Assembly (NCBI RefSeq): GCF_009650605.1
Contig: NZ_WAJT01000001.1
Location: 2,170,001 to 2,234,000, forward strand
Direction of reading: 5' to 3'
DNA length: 64,000 nucleotides
Source: Labrenzia sp. CE80
GTDB taxonomy: Bacteria; Pseudomonadota; Alphaproteobacteria; Rhizobiales; Stappiaceae
Shown: one piece after another, positions 42,358 through 52,675 of the stretch
Position numbering within the stretch: position 1 is the stretch's first letter
Layout of the letters: each line of letters opens with the position of its first letter
Position numbers and translations under genes: made by a program
Notes under the pieces: generated by a model
Seen by the model: only the letters and a program-made list of their open reading frames with translations
The model's database searches: none
Told to the model about the DNA's origin: nothing

Positions 42358-42735
42358 TCAGTATCCTTGCGGGGGAGCTTGTTCGTCGGCGGGCTCTGCG
42401 ACGCGCATTTCGTTGGCGTCATCTGTGCCCAGCTCCTGGTAGGCCCGGAAAGCCAGCACCAGAAGAAACGCGAGGAAGGAAAAGGAAATCACGATGGCTG
42501 TCAGCACGAGCGCCTGCGGCAAGGGGTTCGCGGTCTGAACGGCCGGTGTATAGAGATCTTCGGGGATCAGCGGCGGCACCTCACGGGTCAAACGCCCGGC
42601 TGTGAAGATCAGCAAGTTGACCGCGTTTCCCAGGATGGCAATGCCCAGAAGCATCCGAACCAGCTCCTTCGACAGCATCAAATAGACTGATACGGTGAAG
42701 AACAGGCCGATGAGGATCGAAAGACCGGTTTCCAT
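42358..42735 (-). CDS. mnhC: Na+/H+ antiporter subunit C (NuoK-like)
   Basis: This 125-residue, three-span protein is homologous to NuoK. Hallmarks are LMLSKELVRMLLGIAILGNA followed by VNLLIFTAGR, and LPQALVLTAIVISFSFLAFL. Its start codon shares one base with the mnhB stop (TGATG), so translation is coupled. Confidence 0.95.
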   Translation of the reverse strand: METGLSILIGLFFTVSVYLMLSKELVRMLLGIAILGNAVNLLIFTAGRLTREVPPLIPEDLYTPAVQTANPLPQALVLTAIVISFSFLAFLLVLAFRAYQELGTDDANEMRVAEPADEQAPPQGY

Positions 42736-43153
42736 CAGTCGCTCTCCCTTTCTTCCAGGGCCAGTGCAATTGAGGCTATTGAGCCCACCACGACAAAGTA
42801 GACCCCGATGTCGAACAGCATTGGTGTCGAGAGATCCACGTTGACGTCAAAGAAGCGGAACGAAAGCCACTGGCTGGTCATGAAGGACTGCTTCAGGAAA
42901 AGAGACGGCAGGCCTGCGAGAACCGCGATGAACAGGCCAAAGGCCGAAATGCTCATCGGGTGGAACACAATGGCGCGGCGCACCGATGCAACGCCACAGG
43001 CGATGCCGTAGATCGCCAGCGCAGAGGCCGCGATCAGGCCTCCGATGAAACCGCCACCAGGCTCATTGTGGCCGCGCAAAAGCACGAAGACCGAAAACAA
43101 GATCATCAGCGCAGCCAGATAAGGCGCGATGGTGCGGAAAATAATCGTGCGCA

Positions 43154-43154
<1 letters not shown>
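42735..43154 (-). CDS. mnhB: Na+/H+ antiporter subunit B
   Basis: This 139-residue, four-span protein is of the MnhB family, with FVLLRGHNEPGGGFIGGLIA as the signature and LFDIGVYFVVVGSIASIALA near the C-terminus. The start at 43154 shares its A with the mnhA stop codon; the longer upstream frame is a shadow of mnhA. A MnhB-like domain also exists at the mnhA C-terminus, as is usual. Confidence 0.95.
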
Positions 43155-45535
<2,381 letters not shown>

Positions 45536-46070
45536 GCTGTCTCGATCGCTTTTCCGAAATTTACACGCCGGGCGATTGCGGTTCGAATCGACGCATTTCC
45601 GCCGATTTGTTAACTGGCTTTTCTTACGTGTCTCGTTTTTGACACGCAAGAGTTAGAAAACTCTTTCCGCAACTTGCCGATAAGCGAAAACATCGTTTCC
45701 ATAGTCTATCTCGTGCTCATTACCTGTTTTTTCAATCGACCAGATGCGTTTTTCGGCGCTCGCCCTGAAGAATTTCCTGAAATTGTCTTGGCACATCAAT
45801 TTCAAAATAAATCTCTGTCGTATTTAACCGTCTTGTTCTTTCGATAGCTTTTTCAAACCCTGCGTGCAGCAATTAGTGGCATTTTATATTTAAGCAACTT
45901 TAGATATATTTTCCAAACCTCTGAAAGCACCTCAACAAAGGTCTTGTGAGGCAGAATCAAAGTGGCCGCATGCGGAGAGTTCTCCGTGCGGCCAGCCTGT
46001 CGATAATTGGGTAGAACGTGAGTTGGCGACTTCAGGACGGCAAACGCCGGTGCTCGAGGGACAGCCCCCG
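45536..46070. other. 535-bp intergenic region upstream of the mnh operon
   Basis: This AT-rich stretch presumably holds the mnh promoter, and its far end contains the hairpin at 45963-45994. No open frame with a ribosome site is seen, and I identify no riboswitch by eye. Confidence 0.5.
45963..45994. repeat. Long stem-loop near the end of the MAPEG gene
   Basis: TGGCCGCA pairs with TGCGGCCA, and an inner CGGAG-AGTT-CTCCG hairpin continues the stem past a 2-base bulge. It lies 77 bases after the MAPEG stop on the minus strand. There is only a short T-rich tail (CTTTGATT), so it is either a weak terminator or an RNA-stabilising hairpin. Confidence 0.5.
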
Positions 46071-46457
46071 CTAGGAGCCAGTAAGTGCCCAGAACCCATA
46101 GATATTGGCGCCAAGACCAACCCCATAGGCCAGAGAGCGCGCCCAGGGAACGCCGAACATATAGAACGCTGCAAAGAAGATGCGGGCCACCAGGAAGATT
46201 TGGGCTGCAAGGGTTGCTGCAGACAGATCAGTGCCAGGCAGTGCCAAAGCCAGAACTGCAGGGACCAGAAAAAACGGCAGGTTTTCCTTGAAATTGACAA
46301 GAACGCGCTCGGCACGCCCTGCATATTTGCCGCGATCGGGAAGGGAATCTCGGGGACCGGCATGGGCGACAAGCCCTTCGGCTGGCAGAAACAATGTGGC
46401 GGACAGATAAATTTGTGCCAGATACAACGCGAGAACGGCGGCAATCCAGAAAAGCAT
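46071..46457 (-). CDS. MAPEG family membrane protein
   Basis: This 128-residue protein with four hydrophobic segments belongs to the MAPEG family (membrane-associated eicosanoid/glutathione proteins). Signature text is RAERVLVNFKENLPFFLVP, then ARIFFAAFYMFGVPWARSLA. Bacterial members are mostly uncharacterised; some are glutathione S-transferases. The longer upstream frame is ignored in favour of ATG 46457. It is divergent from an XRE regulator with a palindrome in the gap. Confidence 0.88.
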   Translation of the reverse strand: MLFWIAAVLALYLAQIYLSATLFLPAEGLVAHAGPRDSLPDRGKYAGRAERVLVNFKENLPFFLVPAVLALALPGTDLSAATLAAQIFLVARIFFAAFYMFGVPWARSLAYGVGLGANIYGFWALTGS

Positions 46458-46514
46458 GCGGTAAACTCCGGTTTTCGTGACTTGCAAGACTTGATTGCAG
46501 GCGGTTTTGTTTCA

Positions 46515-46531
46515 ATTCCCTTGGAGGGAAT
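46515..46531. promoter_or_regulatory. Palindrome ATTCCCT-TGG-AGGGAAT, putative XRE operator
   Basis: A perfect 7-bp inverted repeat with a 3-base spacer lies 29 bases upstream of the XRE-family start and 58 bases from the divergent MAPEG start. Position and symmetry suit binding by a dimeric helix-turn-helix repressor. Confidence 0.6.
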
Positions 46532-46559
46532 AGAAGCTCAAGAGCAGGAGCGCTAAGGC

Positions 46560-47393
46560 GTGGCGATGGAACCGGACTACCCACCTGCAGCCGCTTTCGG
46601 CCGTACCCTTCGTTCCGTTCGCGGACAGGCGGGCCTCAGTCAGTGCGACTTTGCCAACCGGCTTGGCACCACACAGAGACATCTGTCCTTTCTGGAGACC
46701 GGACGCGCCCGGCCAAGCCTTTCAATGATCCAGCGCGTCGAGAGGGAATTCGCCCTGCCGATCGCCAGCCGGCTCGCGCTTTATGAGGCGGCCGGACTGC
46801 ACAGCCCCTACAAGCGGCGGGATCTGGCGTCTGAAGAAATCAGCGAAGCGCTCGACATCATCGAACACCGGCTTTTGCGGCACTGGCCTTTCCCCGCCTA
46901 TGTCGTTGACAAGCGCTGGACGATCCTGAGATCGAACACTGCCGGCCAGCGCTTTCTTTCAGCCACCTGCCCGCCTGGTAATGAACCACCGAACCTATTT
47001 CGCATTCTGACTGGTGATGACTTCCGCTCAAGAGTTACGAACTGGAAGGAAGCAGCGCCAGTTTTGGCAACACGCCTCTACCGCGAGGCCGCGGAAGATC
47101 CGGAGATGGCAGCTCTTCTCGAGGAGGCTTTGGCCGCGGGCTTGTTCGACGGTATCGACGCGAACGAAACGTCAGACACCACAATCGAGATCCCGGTCTT
47201 CGTGCCGATCGAATTCTCCGCGCCTGATGGCGTGAAGCTGAGACTGACGTCCATGCTCGGCCAACTCGCCTCCGTCCAGGACGCGATCATCGAGGGCATG
47301 ACCATCGAATTGATGGTGCCCATGGATGAGGCCAGCGAACAGCTAATGCTGGCCAGTTTCGCGGATCAGCCCGCCCTTGAGCGGACCGCATGA
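46560..47393 (+). CDS. XRE-family regulator with MmyB-like ligand domain
   Basis: This 277-residue protein has an N-terminal helix-turn-helix (FGRTLRSVRGQAGLSQCDFA then TTQRHLSFLETGRARPS) and a MmyB-like PAS-fold domain that binds small ligands (WPFPAYVVDKRWTILRSNTA, NLFRILTGDDFRSRVTNWKE). The start is GTG 46560, or ATG 46566 two codons in. It is divergent from the MAPEG gene, with a 17-bp palindrome between, so it likely controls that gene and itself. Confidence 0.9.
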   Translation: MAMEPDYPPAAAFGRTLRSVRGQAGLSQCDFANRLGTTQRHLSFLETGRARPSLSMIQRVEREFALPIASRLALYEAAGLHSPYKRRDLASEEISEALDIIEHRLLRHWPFPAYVVDKRWTILRSNTAGQRFLSATCPPGNEPPNLFRILTGDDFRSRVTNWKEAAPVLATRLYREAAEDPEMAALLEEALAAGLFDGIDANETSDTTIEIPVFVPIEFSAPDGVKLRLTSMLGQLASVQDAIIEGMTIELMVPMDEASEQLMLASFADQPALERTA

Positions 47394-47463
47394 GGCATGT
47401 CCCCTTGCCGCGCGCAACGCAGGCGCCTATCTGGTTGCTTCGGCAAAAGCAGGGAGATAGGTG

Positions 47464-47868
47464 ATGAGCGCAGACGACAGCAAGGTTCGCAAGAGTGCCG
47501 CCGAGTGGCAGGAGCAGCTCACGCCGGAACAGTTTTACGTTCTGCGGCAGAGCGGCACGGAACGCCCGGGCACGGGACCGCATCTGAACACCTTCGAACA
47601 TGGCCGCTATGATTGCGCCGGCTGCGGACAGTCCCTGTTTCTGTCCGACACCAAGTTCGACGCCGGCTGCGGCTGGCCGAGCTTCTTCAGGGCGGTGACA
47701 CCGGAGGCGATCACCGAGATCGAGGACCGGACCCTTGGCATGGTGCGCACGGAAATCCGCTGCTCGAACTGCGACGGACACCTGGGTCACGTCTTCCCCG
47801 ACGGCCCGCCCCCCACGGGCCTCAGATACTGCCTCAACGGCCACGCCATGGTGTTCACATCTGGATAG
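47464..47868 (+). CDS. msrB: Peptide-methionine (R)-S-oxide reductase MsrB
   Basis: This 134-residue protein has the zinc-binding CxxC pairs in YDCAGCGQSLF and IRCSNCDGHLGHVFPDGPPP, and the catalytic Cys in GLRYCLNGHAMVF. The conserved FDAGCGWPSFF is present. It repairs methionine-R-sulfoxide in proteins. GTG 47461 is directly followed by ATG 47464, and AGGGAG lies upstream. Its stop abuts the stop of the next, convergent gene without a base between. Confidence 0.96.
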   Translation: MSADDSKVRKSAAEWQEQLTPEQFYVLRQSGTERPGTGPHLNTFEHGRYDCAGCGQSLFLSDTKFDAGCGWPSFFRAVTPEAITEIEDRTLGMVRTEIRCSNCDGHLGHVFPDGPPPTGLRYCLNGHAMVFTSG

Positions 47869-50043
47869 TCAGTCGTCCCGGCGGATCATGCCGGTGACGG
47901 CAGCGGCAAAGATGGCTGTAAAGATCCAGCCCAAAACGATGGCGCACTTCTGAAGATAGAAGAGCCGTCGACCCCAATCTCCGCGGTTGGTTGACGGACC
48001 CCACGCATCGGTCTGACCGATATCAATAATCGGGATCACGACATCGGCAGCGTAGAAGAAAGGATTAAAAGTTTCATAATCCTGGCCCGGCTTCTGTTTT
48101 TCGGCCCAGGCCTTGGCAGGGTTGGAAAGATTCTCGTCATCTGCTCGAACGACCCACTCGGATGATGTCAGGATCACGTCGGAATTGGGTGCGAAATCAC
48201 CTTGGCCCCAAGTCTCCCATGCGACAAACGTGATAAGAAAGAGAAGCGCAGCCATCCAGTAGAGGCTGAGCCAAGGCTTATAGCCATATGCGGCAACCGC
48301 CCTCGAAGTTTTATCGGACAAATTGGACCGCCAGCCACGCAAAAGGGCAAGCGTCGCCTCAAATTGCAACTGATTGTGGAAATCACGTTTCAGAGCTTCA
48401 GTGAGAAAATCACCTTGCTTTCCACGCTCCCCTTCAGACTGAAATCGGTGTGCCAGTTCTGTCAACTCTCGCCCACCAATCAAGTTTTGTGCACGCGTTC
48501 GTCTCAATGTACTTTCAACGGCATGGGCTTCCTGCGTCCGACAGAAGTGCAATAGAGCCTTAAGAAAACTGCGTTTCCGGCGCAACTGCCGTCGCACATC
48601 CTTTCGTTCCTCGATTTCTTTTTCAATCAGAATCTCCCGCGCCTCACGCCGATGGCCCGTTTCACGAAAAAACTTTGCAAGTTGTTGGTAGGGCTGAGGG
48701 TGGAAAGTGCCCGCAAACAGTGCGCCTCTTCGCAGCCATTTTTTACGGAATAACAAATCGAGAGGACCAGCTAGGTTATCATATGTCATGCCGACGAAAC
48801 CCAAATCGCTCACTTTCAGCCAACTCTCCGCGTCATCTGCCAAATCGCCCAAGCGTGCAGAGTTTATATCCACGGCCCCAGCTACAGATTTGACCCCTCT
48901 CCAATAGAACCCCCCCTTGACGATCATTCTTTGGCCGAACAGCGCCTCTTCTCCGTTGCCATTCAAAGCTACGCCGTTGCAGGAAAGTTGCCCCCCAATT
49001 TCAGCGCCGTTTAGACCCACCGTGCCAATTGATGTTAGGTTCCGTAGAAAAACTCCATCTTTGATCGTCGCGCCCTGCGCGTGTAGCGCCCTCTTCCCGG
49101 CTCCCTTTAGTTCAGCGCCTTGACAGGAAAGTTGACCTCCAATCTTGGCGCCGGCAAAATCAACGGTGCCAGTAGAACTCACATTGTCCAAAAAAACGCC
49201 GGCACTGACAGCAACACCTTGAGCATGGAGCGCGCTGTCGCCGTCGCCCTCCAACTTTGCGCCATCACAAGAAAGCTGTCCGACGACCTCGGCTCTATTG
49301 AAATCAACTGTACCAACCGAAGTCAGGTTCCGCAGAACCACACCGCCTCTAATGCTGCTGCCCTGCGCATTGAGCGCTCGATCTCCGGTCCCATCGAGCT
49401 CTGCCCCAGTACATGAAAGTTGCCCGTCGACGTCTGCGCGGACGAGATTAATCGTGCCGATCGCCCTCAAATTCCTTAGATACACGCCATCACCGATGGT
49501 CACGCCCTGCGCATGGACTGCTTTTTCCCCAACACCATCCAACTCTGCTCCATTGCAGGAAAGCTGACCACCAACCTCCGCACTATTGAGATCAATCATC
49601 CCAATCGATCTCACGTTGTCCAGGAACACACCACCGCTGATTAAAGCGCTCTGACCGCGAAATCCGCGCAGAAAACTATCATTCAGGTCCACTTCAGAAA
49701 ACTGCGCCTGCCACGCTGCTATCGGCTCTTCGAACCAGCAATGTAGGAGCCGTGTCGCGCCTTTGGCTGTCGCGAAGCTGAGGTCGAGAGAACCGGAAAT
49801 CCTGGCACCCAGCAGCTTCACACCCCATTCGTGAACCTTGTATTGCTCACAGCCGCCAAGGATCAGATAGCGCAGCAAGTCCGCGCGGATGGTCCGTTCA
49901 GGGCTTGGGTCACTTGGGCGCTTGCCGTCGCCCAGCATCGTGGCCTTGCCAATCCTGCAGTTGTCGAGAAGTAGCTGCTCCGCCTCGGTCAGCTTTTCTT
50001 CGTTCGACAATGCCTCGATATCGGCAAAAGTTCTGATTGGCAT
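47869..50043 (-). CDS. Repeat-rich membrane protein with five 48-residue beta-solenoid-like repeats
   Basis: This protein of about 724 residues has a soluble N-terminal domain with five consecutive repeats of exactly 48 residues (about 145-385), each with GGQLSCxGAxLxGxG...ALHAQGxxIxxGVFLRNL. The central region is basic and helical (LIEKEIEERKDVRRQLRRKR), and two transmembrane segments stand near the C-terminus (LSLYWMAALLFLITFVAW and AIVLGWIFTAIFAAAVTGM). Similar proteins are sometimes labelled membrane-associated oxidoreductase, but I see no redox motif. The repeat looks like a pentapeptide-like right-handed beta-helix. ATG 50043 is preferred over GTG 50052. Confidence 0.8.
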   Translation of the reverse strand: MPIRTFADIEALSNEEKLTEAEQLLLDNCRIGKATMLGDGKRPSDPSPERTIRADLLRYLILGGCEQYKVHEWGVKLLGARISGSLDLSFATAKGATRLLHCWFEEPIAAWQAQFSEVDLNDSFLRGFRGQSALISGGVFLDNVRSIGMIDLNSAEVGGQLSCNGAELDGVGEKAVHAQGVTIGDGVYLRNLRAIGTINLVRADVDGQLSCTGAELDGTGDRALNAQGSSIRGGVVLRNLTSVGTVDFNRAEVVGQLSCDGAKLEGDGDSALHAQGVAVSAGVFLDNVSSTGTVDFAGAKIGGQLSCQGAELKGAGKRALHAQGATIKDGVFLRNLTSIGTVGLNGAEIGGQLSCNGVALNGNGEEALFGQRMIVKGGFYWRGVKSVAGAVDINSARLGDLADDAESWLKVSDLGFVGMTYDNLAGPLDLLFRKKWLRRGALFAGTFHPQPYQQLAKFFRETGHRREAREILIEKEIEERKDVRRQLRRKRSFLKALLHFCRTQEAHAVESTLRRTRAQNLIGGRELTELAHRFQSEGERGKQGDFLTEALKRDFHNQLQFEATLALLRGWRSNLSDKTSRAVAAYGYKPWLSLYWMAALLFLITFVAWETWGQGDFAPNSDVILTSSEWVVRADDENLSNPAKAWAEKQKPGQDYETFNPFFYAADVVIPIIDIGQTDAWGPSTNRGDWGRRLFYLQKCAIVLGWIFTAIFAAAVTGMIRRDD
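48892..49611 (-). repeat. Five tandem 144-bp coding repeats
   Basis: The five repeats of the membrane protein are contiguous and each exactly 144 bp (48 codons), without any insertion or deletion. Residue identity between units is high in the GQLSC and AQG segments and lower in between, so they are old duplications, not recent ones. Confidence 0.85.
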
Positions 50044-50189
50044 AAAAGTCACTTGTGTTGAAATGTCTTGGCCGCAAGCTTAGCTGCGCGGCAGGCTTTC
50101 AACAACTCTGGCGGGAAGAGAAGGATAAATCAGTCTCTTCCCTGCCGTTTCGTGAGGAGATGTGATCGCGCGTGAACGGCTGAGCGGCT

Positions 50190-51206
50190 ATGAAGGTTTC
50201 AACTCTTCGAAACTTTACCCTGCGAGGTCTGCCTGCCGTGATCCTTTCCGCTTCGCTCCTGCCTCGCCTTCTGGCAGCTCTCGGTCTTCTTCCCGTTCTC
50301 GCCCTGCCGGCCAGTGCCGGTTCGTGGAAGCTGGACATGCTGGAAAATCCGCTTCCCACCGAGACGTTCGCAGAGGCTGGCCGCGCCGCGCCTCAGAGCG
50401 GGGACCACAAGGGCCTGCCGGATGGCCGTATCGCGACGCCTGACGTGCAGCAGGACATTGTTGAGGCCTGGTACAGCGCCCCGACCGAGCGCTACCGGCA
50501 TGGCGCGCTTGGCGATGTCATCGAGGGTGGAGACTTGAGCATCCGCACCGCCTCTGGCGCGCTTCTCAGCTATGACTTGCCCGAAGACAGAGTGTTTGAG
50601 GACCGCACGCCGCGGCTGGTCGATCTGGACGGTGACGGAAAGACGGAAGTCATTGCCATTGTTGCCTTTGCACGGGCCGGTGGCGCGGTCGGCATTTACG
50701 GGATCGAGGACGGCAAACTTGTCGAGCGGGCCGTTTCCGCTCCGATCGGGCGATCCAACCGCTGGCTGAACATTGCCGGGATCGCGGATTTCGCAGGCCT
50801 TGGCCGCCAGCAGATCGCCTATGTTGAAACGCCGCACATCGGCGGCACCTTGAAGGTGCTGGACTGGCAGGGCGACCGGCTGGAGGTCATCGCCGCGACG
50901 CGCGGTTTTTCCAATCACCGCAACGGCGCCCGGGAGCAGCGCCTCTCTGCCGTTGTGGAGGATCAGGCTGGGCCGGTCCTTGTGGTGCCGTCCGACACGA
51001 GATCAACGCTGCGCATGATGCAGATGTCGGGTGGCCAATGGCGGGAGCTTGCGACGCTTGCCCTGCCCGGTCAGCTGAAGACCCTGCTTCCGCTGTCAGT
51101 CGACGGTGCTTCCAGCCCCTGTCTCATTGCACAGCTTGAGACCGGCGAGACGGCGCGCATCTGCAAGAACGACGGGCCGACACCTACAGCCAAGCCCGGC
51201 AACTGA
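50190..51206 (+). CDS. Exported FG-GAP/VCBS-like repeat protein
   Basis: This 338-residue protein has an N-terminal export signal (LLPRLLAALGLLPVLALPASA then GSWKL). The mature part looks like a beta-propeller with a calcium-type FG-GAP loop LVDLDGDGKTEVIAIVAFAR and blades around LNIAGIADFAGLGRQQIAYV. It is therefore periplasmic or secreted. Function is unknown. It is monocistronic as far as can be seen, and convergent with the HxlR regulator gene. Confidence 0.8.
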   Translation: MKVSTLRNFTLRGLPAVILSASLLPRLLAALGLLPVLALPASAGSWKLDMLENPLPTETFAEAGRAAPQSGDHKGLPDGRIATPDVQQDIVEAWYSAPTERYRHGALGDVIEGGDLSIRTASGALLSYDLPEDRVFEDRTPRLVDLDGDGKTEVIAIVAFARAGGAVGIYGIEDGKLVERAVSAPIGRSNRWLNIAGIADFAGLGRQQIAYVETPHIGGTLKVLDWQGDRLEVIAATRGFSNHRNGAREQRLSAVVEDQAGPVLVVPSDTRSTLRMMQMSGGQWRELATLALPGQLKTLLPLSVDGASSPCLIAQLETGETARICKNDGPTPTAKPGN

Positions 51207-51228
51207 TGCGGTTTGACCGGAAGATGAC

Positions 51229-51681
51229 CTAGGTGTCGTTTGAAGCGGCCTGTCTGGTCTCGTCTCCTGCCTTCAGGATCCGGCCGATGTTGACTTCGAT
51301 CCAGTCGGCAAAGTCCCTTACCTTTTCCGCCGCCTCGAGGCCGAGCGGGGTCAGAGTGTATTCCACGTGCGGCGGGACGACCGGATAGGCCTTGCGGTGA
51401 ACGAAGCCGTCCGCCTCCAGGGTCTGCAGCGTCTGCGCCAGCATCTTTTCGCTGACCCCGCCGACCTTCCGGCGCAGCTGGGCAAAACGGTGCGCCCCCT
51501 GCATCAAGGCAAGAAGCACCAGAACGCCCCAGCGGCTGGTCAGATGATTAAGGATCTCGCGCGACGGACAATCGCCGCCCAGGAGTTCGCCGCGGCGCAC
51601 GATTTCCGACAGCCTTGTGCCGTCGCCATCCTCCACCTGATCCGGCTGCATCTCTGCTCCGGCAGAATTCTTGGCCGTCAT
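51229..51681 (-). CDS. HxlR-family transcriptional regulator
   Basis: This 150-residue winged-helix protein is of the HxlR family. CPSREILNHLTSRWGVLVLL carries the conserved Cys often used for redox sensing, and the recognition region is RFAQLRRKVGGVSEKMLAQT. In other bacteria HxlR proteins beside QorB-like reductases (YtfH/YtfG, QorR) sense quinones or electrophiles through this Cys. Here the divergent neighbour is such a QorB-like gene, with a palindromic operator between. Confidence 0.92.
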   Translation of the reverse strand: MTAKNSAGAEMQPDQVEDGDGTRLSEIVRRGELLGGDCPSREILNHLTSRWGVLVLLALMQGAHRFAQLRRKVGGVSEKMLAQTLQTLEADGFVHRKAYPVVPPHVEYTLTPLGLEAAEKVRDFADWIEVNIGRILKAGDETRQAASNDT

Positions 51682-51728
51682 GCTGCACCTTTCCTGGCGG
51701 TTGGGTGATCTTTTTTCAAACTAACCTT

Positions 51729-51746
51729 TTTGTATGTACTTACGAA
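51729..51746. promoter_or_regulatory. Putative HxlR operator TTnGTA-nGTACn-TACnAA
   Basis: An 18-bp near-palindrome (TTTGTATGTACTTACGAA) lies between the divergent HxlR and QorB-like genes, 48 bases upstream of the HxlR start. Its half-sites resemble the GTA-TAC pattern of HxlR-type operators. Confidence 0.6.
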
Positions 51747-51807
51747 TAGAAAGCTTTCAAGCCATATCGGGCATCTGGAGCCAATTTCCAACCAAGGAGA
51801 CATCCAA

Positions 51808-52656
51808 ATGCTCGCTCTGACAGGTGCCAATGGCCAACTAGGCCGCCTCGTTCTGAAAACCCTCGCCGACCGGAACATCAAGGACGTGCGCGCCCTCGTC
51901 CGCTCGCCGGACAAGGCCGCTGATCTGGCGTCCGACACGGTGACCCTGGTCGAAGCCGACTACGACCGGCCGGACACGCTCGACGCGGCGCTTGAAGGTG
52001 TGGAGAGGCTGCTGCTCATTTCCGGCAGCGAGATCGGCCAGCGAACCCGGCAACATGCGGCCGTGATCGACGCCGCCAAGAAGGCCGGCGTTTCCTTCAT
52101 CGTCTACACCAGCCTGATCAACACCGGGAGTTCGCCCATGATTTTGGCGCAGGAGCATGAGACGACAGAAGCGGCGCTCAAGGCCTCCGGCATCGCCCAT
52201 GTCATCCTGCGCAACGGCTGGTATCTGGAGAATTACGCCGGCACGGTGGACGCCGCCCTCGCCCATGGCGCGGTTGTCGGCGGGTCCGGCGACGGGCTCA
52301 TTTCCGCTGCCAGCCGCAAGGATTACGCGGAAGCGGCCGCCATCACCCTGACCGGGGATGACACCTCCACGCGCATCCATGAGCTTGGCGGCGCACCGGC
52401 CTTAACCCTGGCCGAGCTTGCCGCGGAAATCTCCGCCCAGACCGGGCGAGACATTCCGTTCCAGAACCTGCCGCAGGCAGACTATGCCAAGGTTCTGGTC
52501 GGCGCCGGTTTGCCCCAGGGCTTTGCCGATGTCCTGGCTGATACGGATGCGGCGGCGGCAAAGGGCGCGCTTTACACCGCCAGCACGGATCTTGAGGACA
52601 TCATCGGCCACCCGACCTTGTCCCTGAAGGCCTTCGTTTCGTCGGCGCTTTCGTAA
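51808..52656 (+). CDS. QorB-like NAD(P)H-binding reductase (NmrA/atypical SDR)
   Basis: This 282-residue atypical short-chain dehydrogenase has its Rossmann motif at the very start (MLALTGANGQLGRLVLKTLA), followed by VRALVRSPDKAADL-like text and VSFIVYTSLINTGSSPMILA. It resembles E. coli QorB (YtfG), an NADPH:quinone oxidoreductase. ATG 51808 has AAGGAGA eight bases upstream; the open frame further upstream is untranslated leader. Control by the divergent HxlR protein is expected. Confidence 0.9.
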   Translation: MLALTGANGQLGRLVLKTLADRNIKDVRALVRSPDKAADLASDTVTLVEADYDRPDTLDAALEGVERLLLISGSEIGQRTRQHAAVIDAAKKAGVSFIVYTSLINTGSSPMILAQEHETTEAALKASGIAHVILRNGWYLENYAGTVDAALAHGAVVGGSGDGLISAASRKDYAEAAAITLTGDDTSTRIHELGGAPALTLAELAAEISAQTGRDIPFQNLPQADYAKVLVGAGLPQGFADVLADTDAAAAKGALYTASTDLEDIIGHPTLSLKAFVSSALS

Positions 52657-52675
52657 CTCAGGCGGATGGGCGCCG

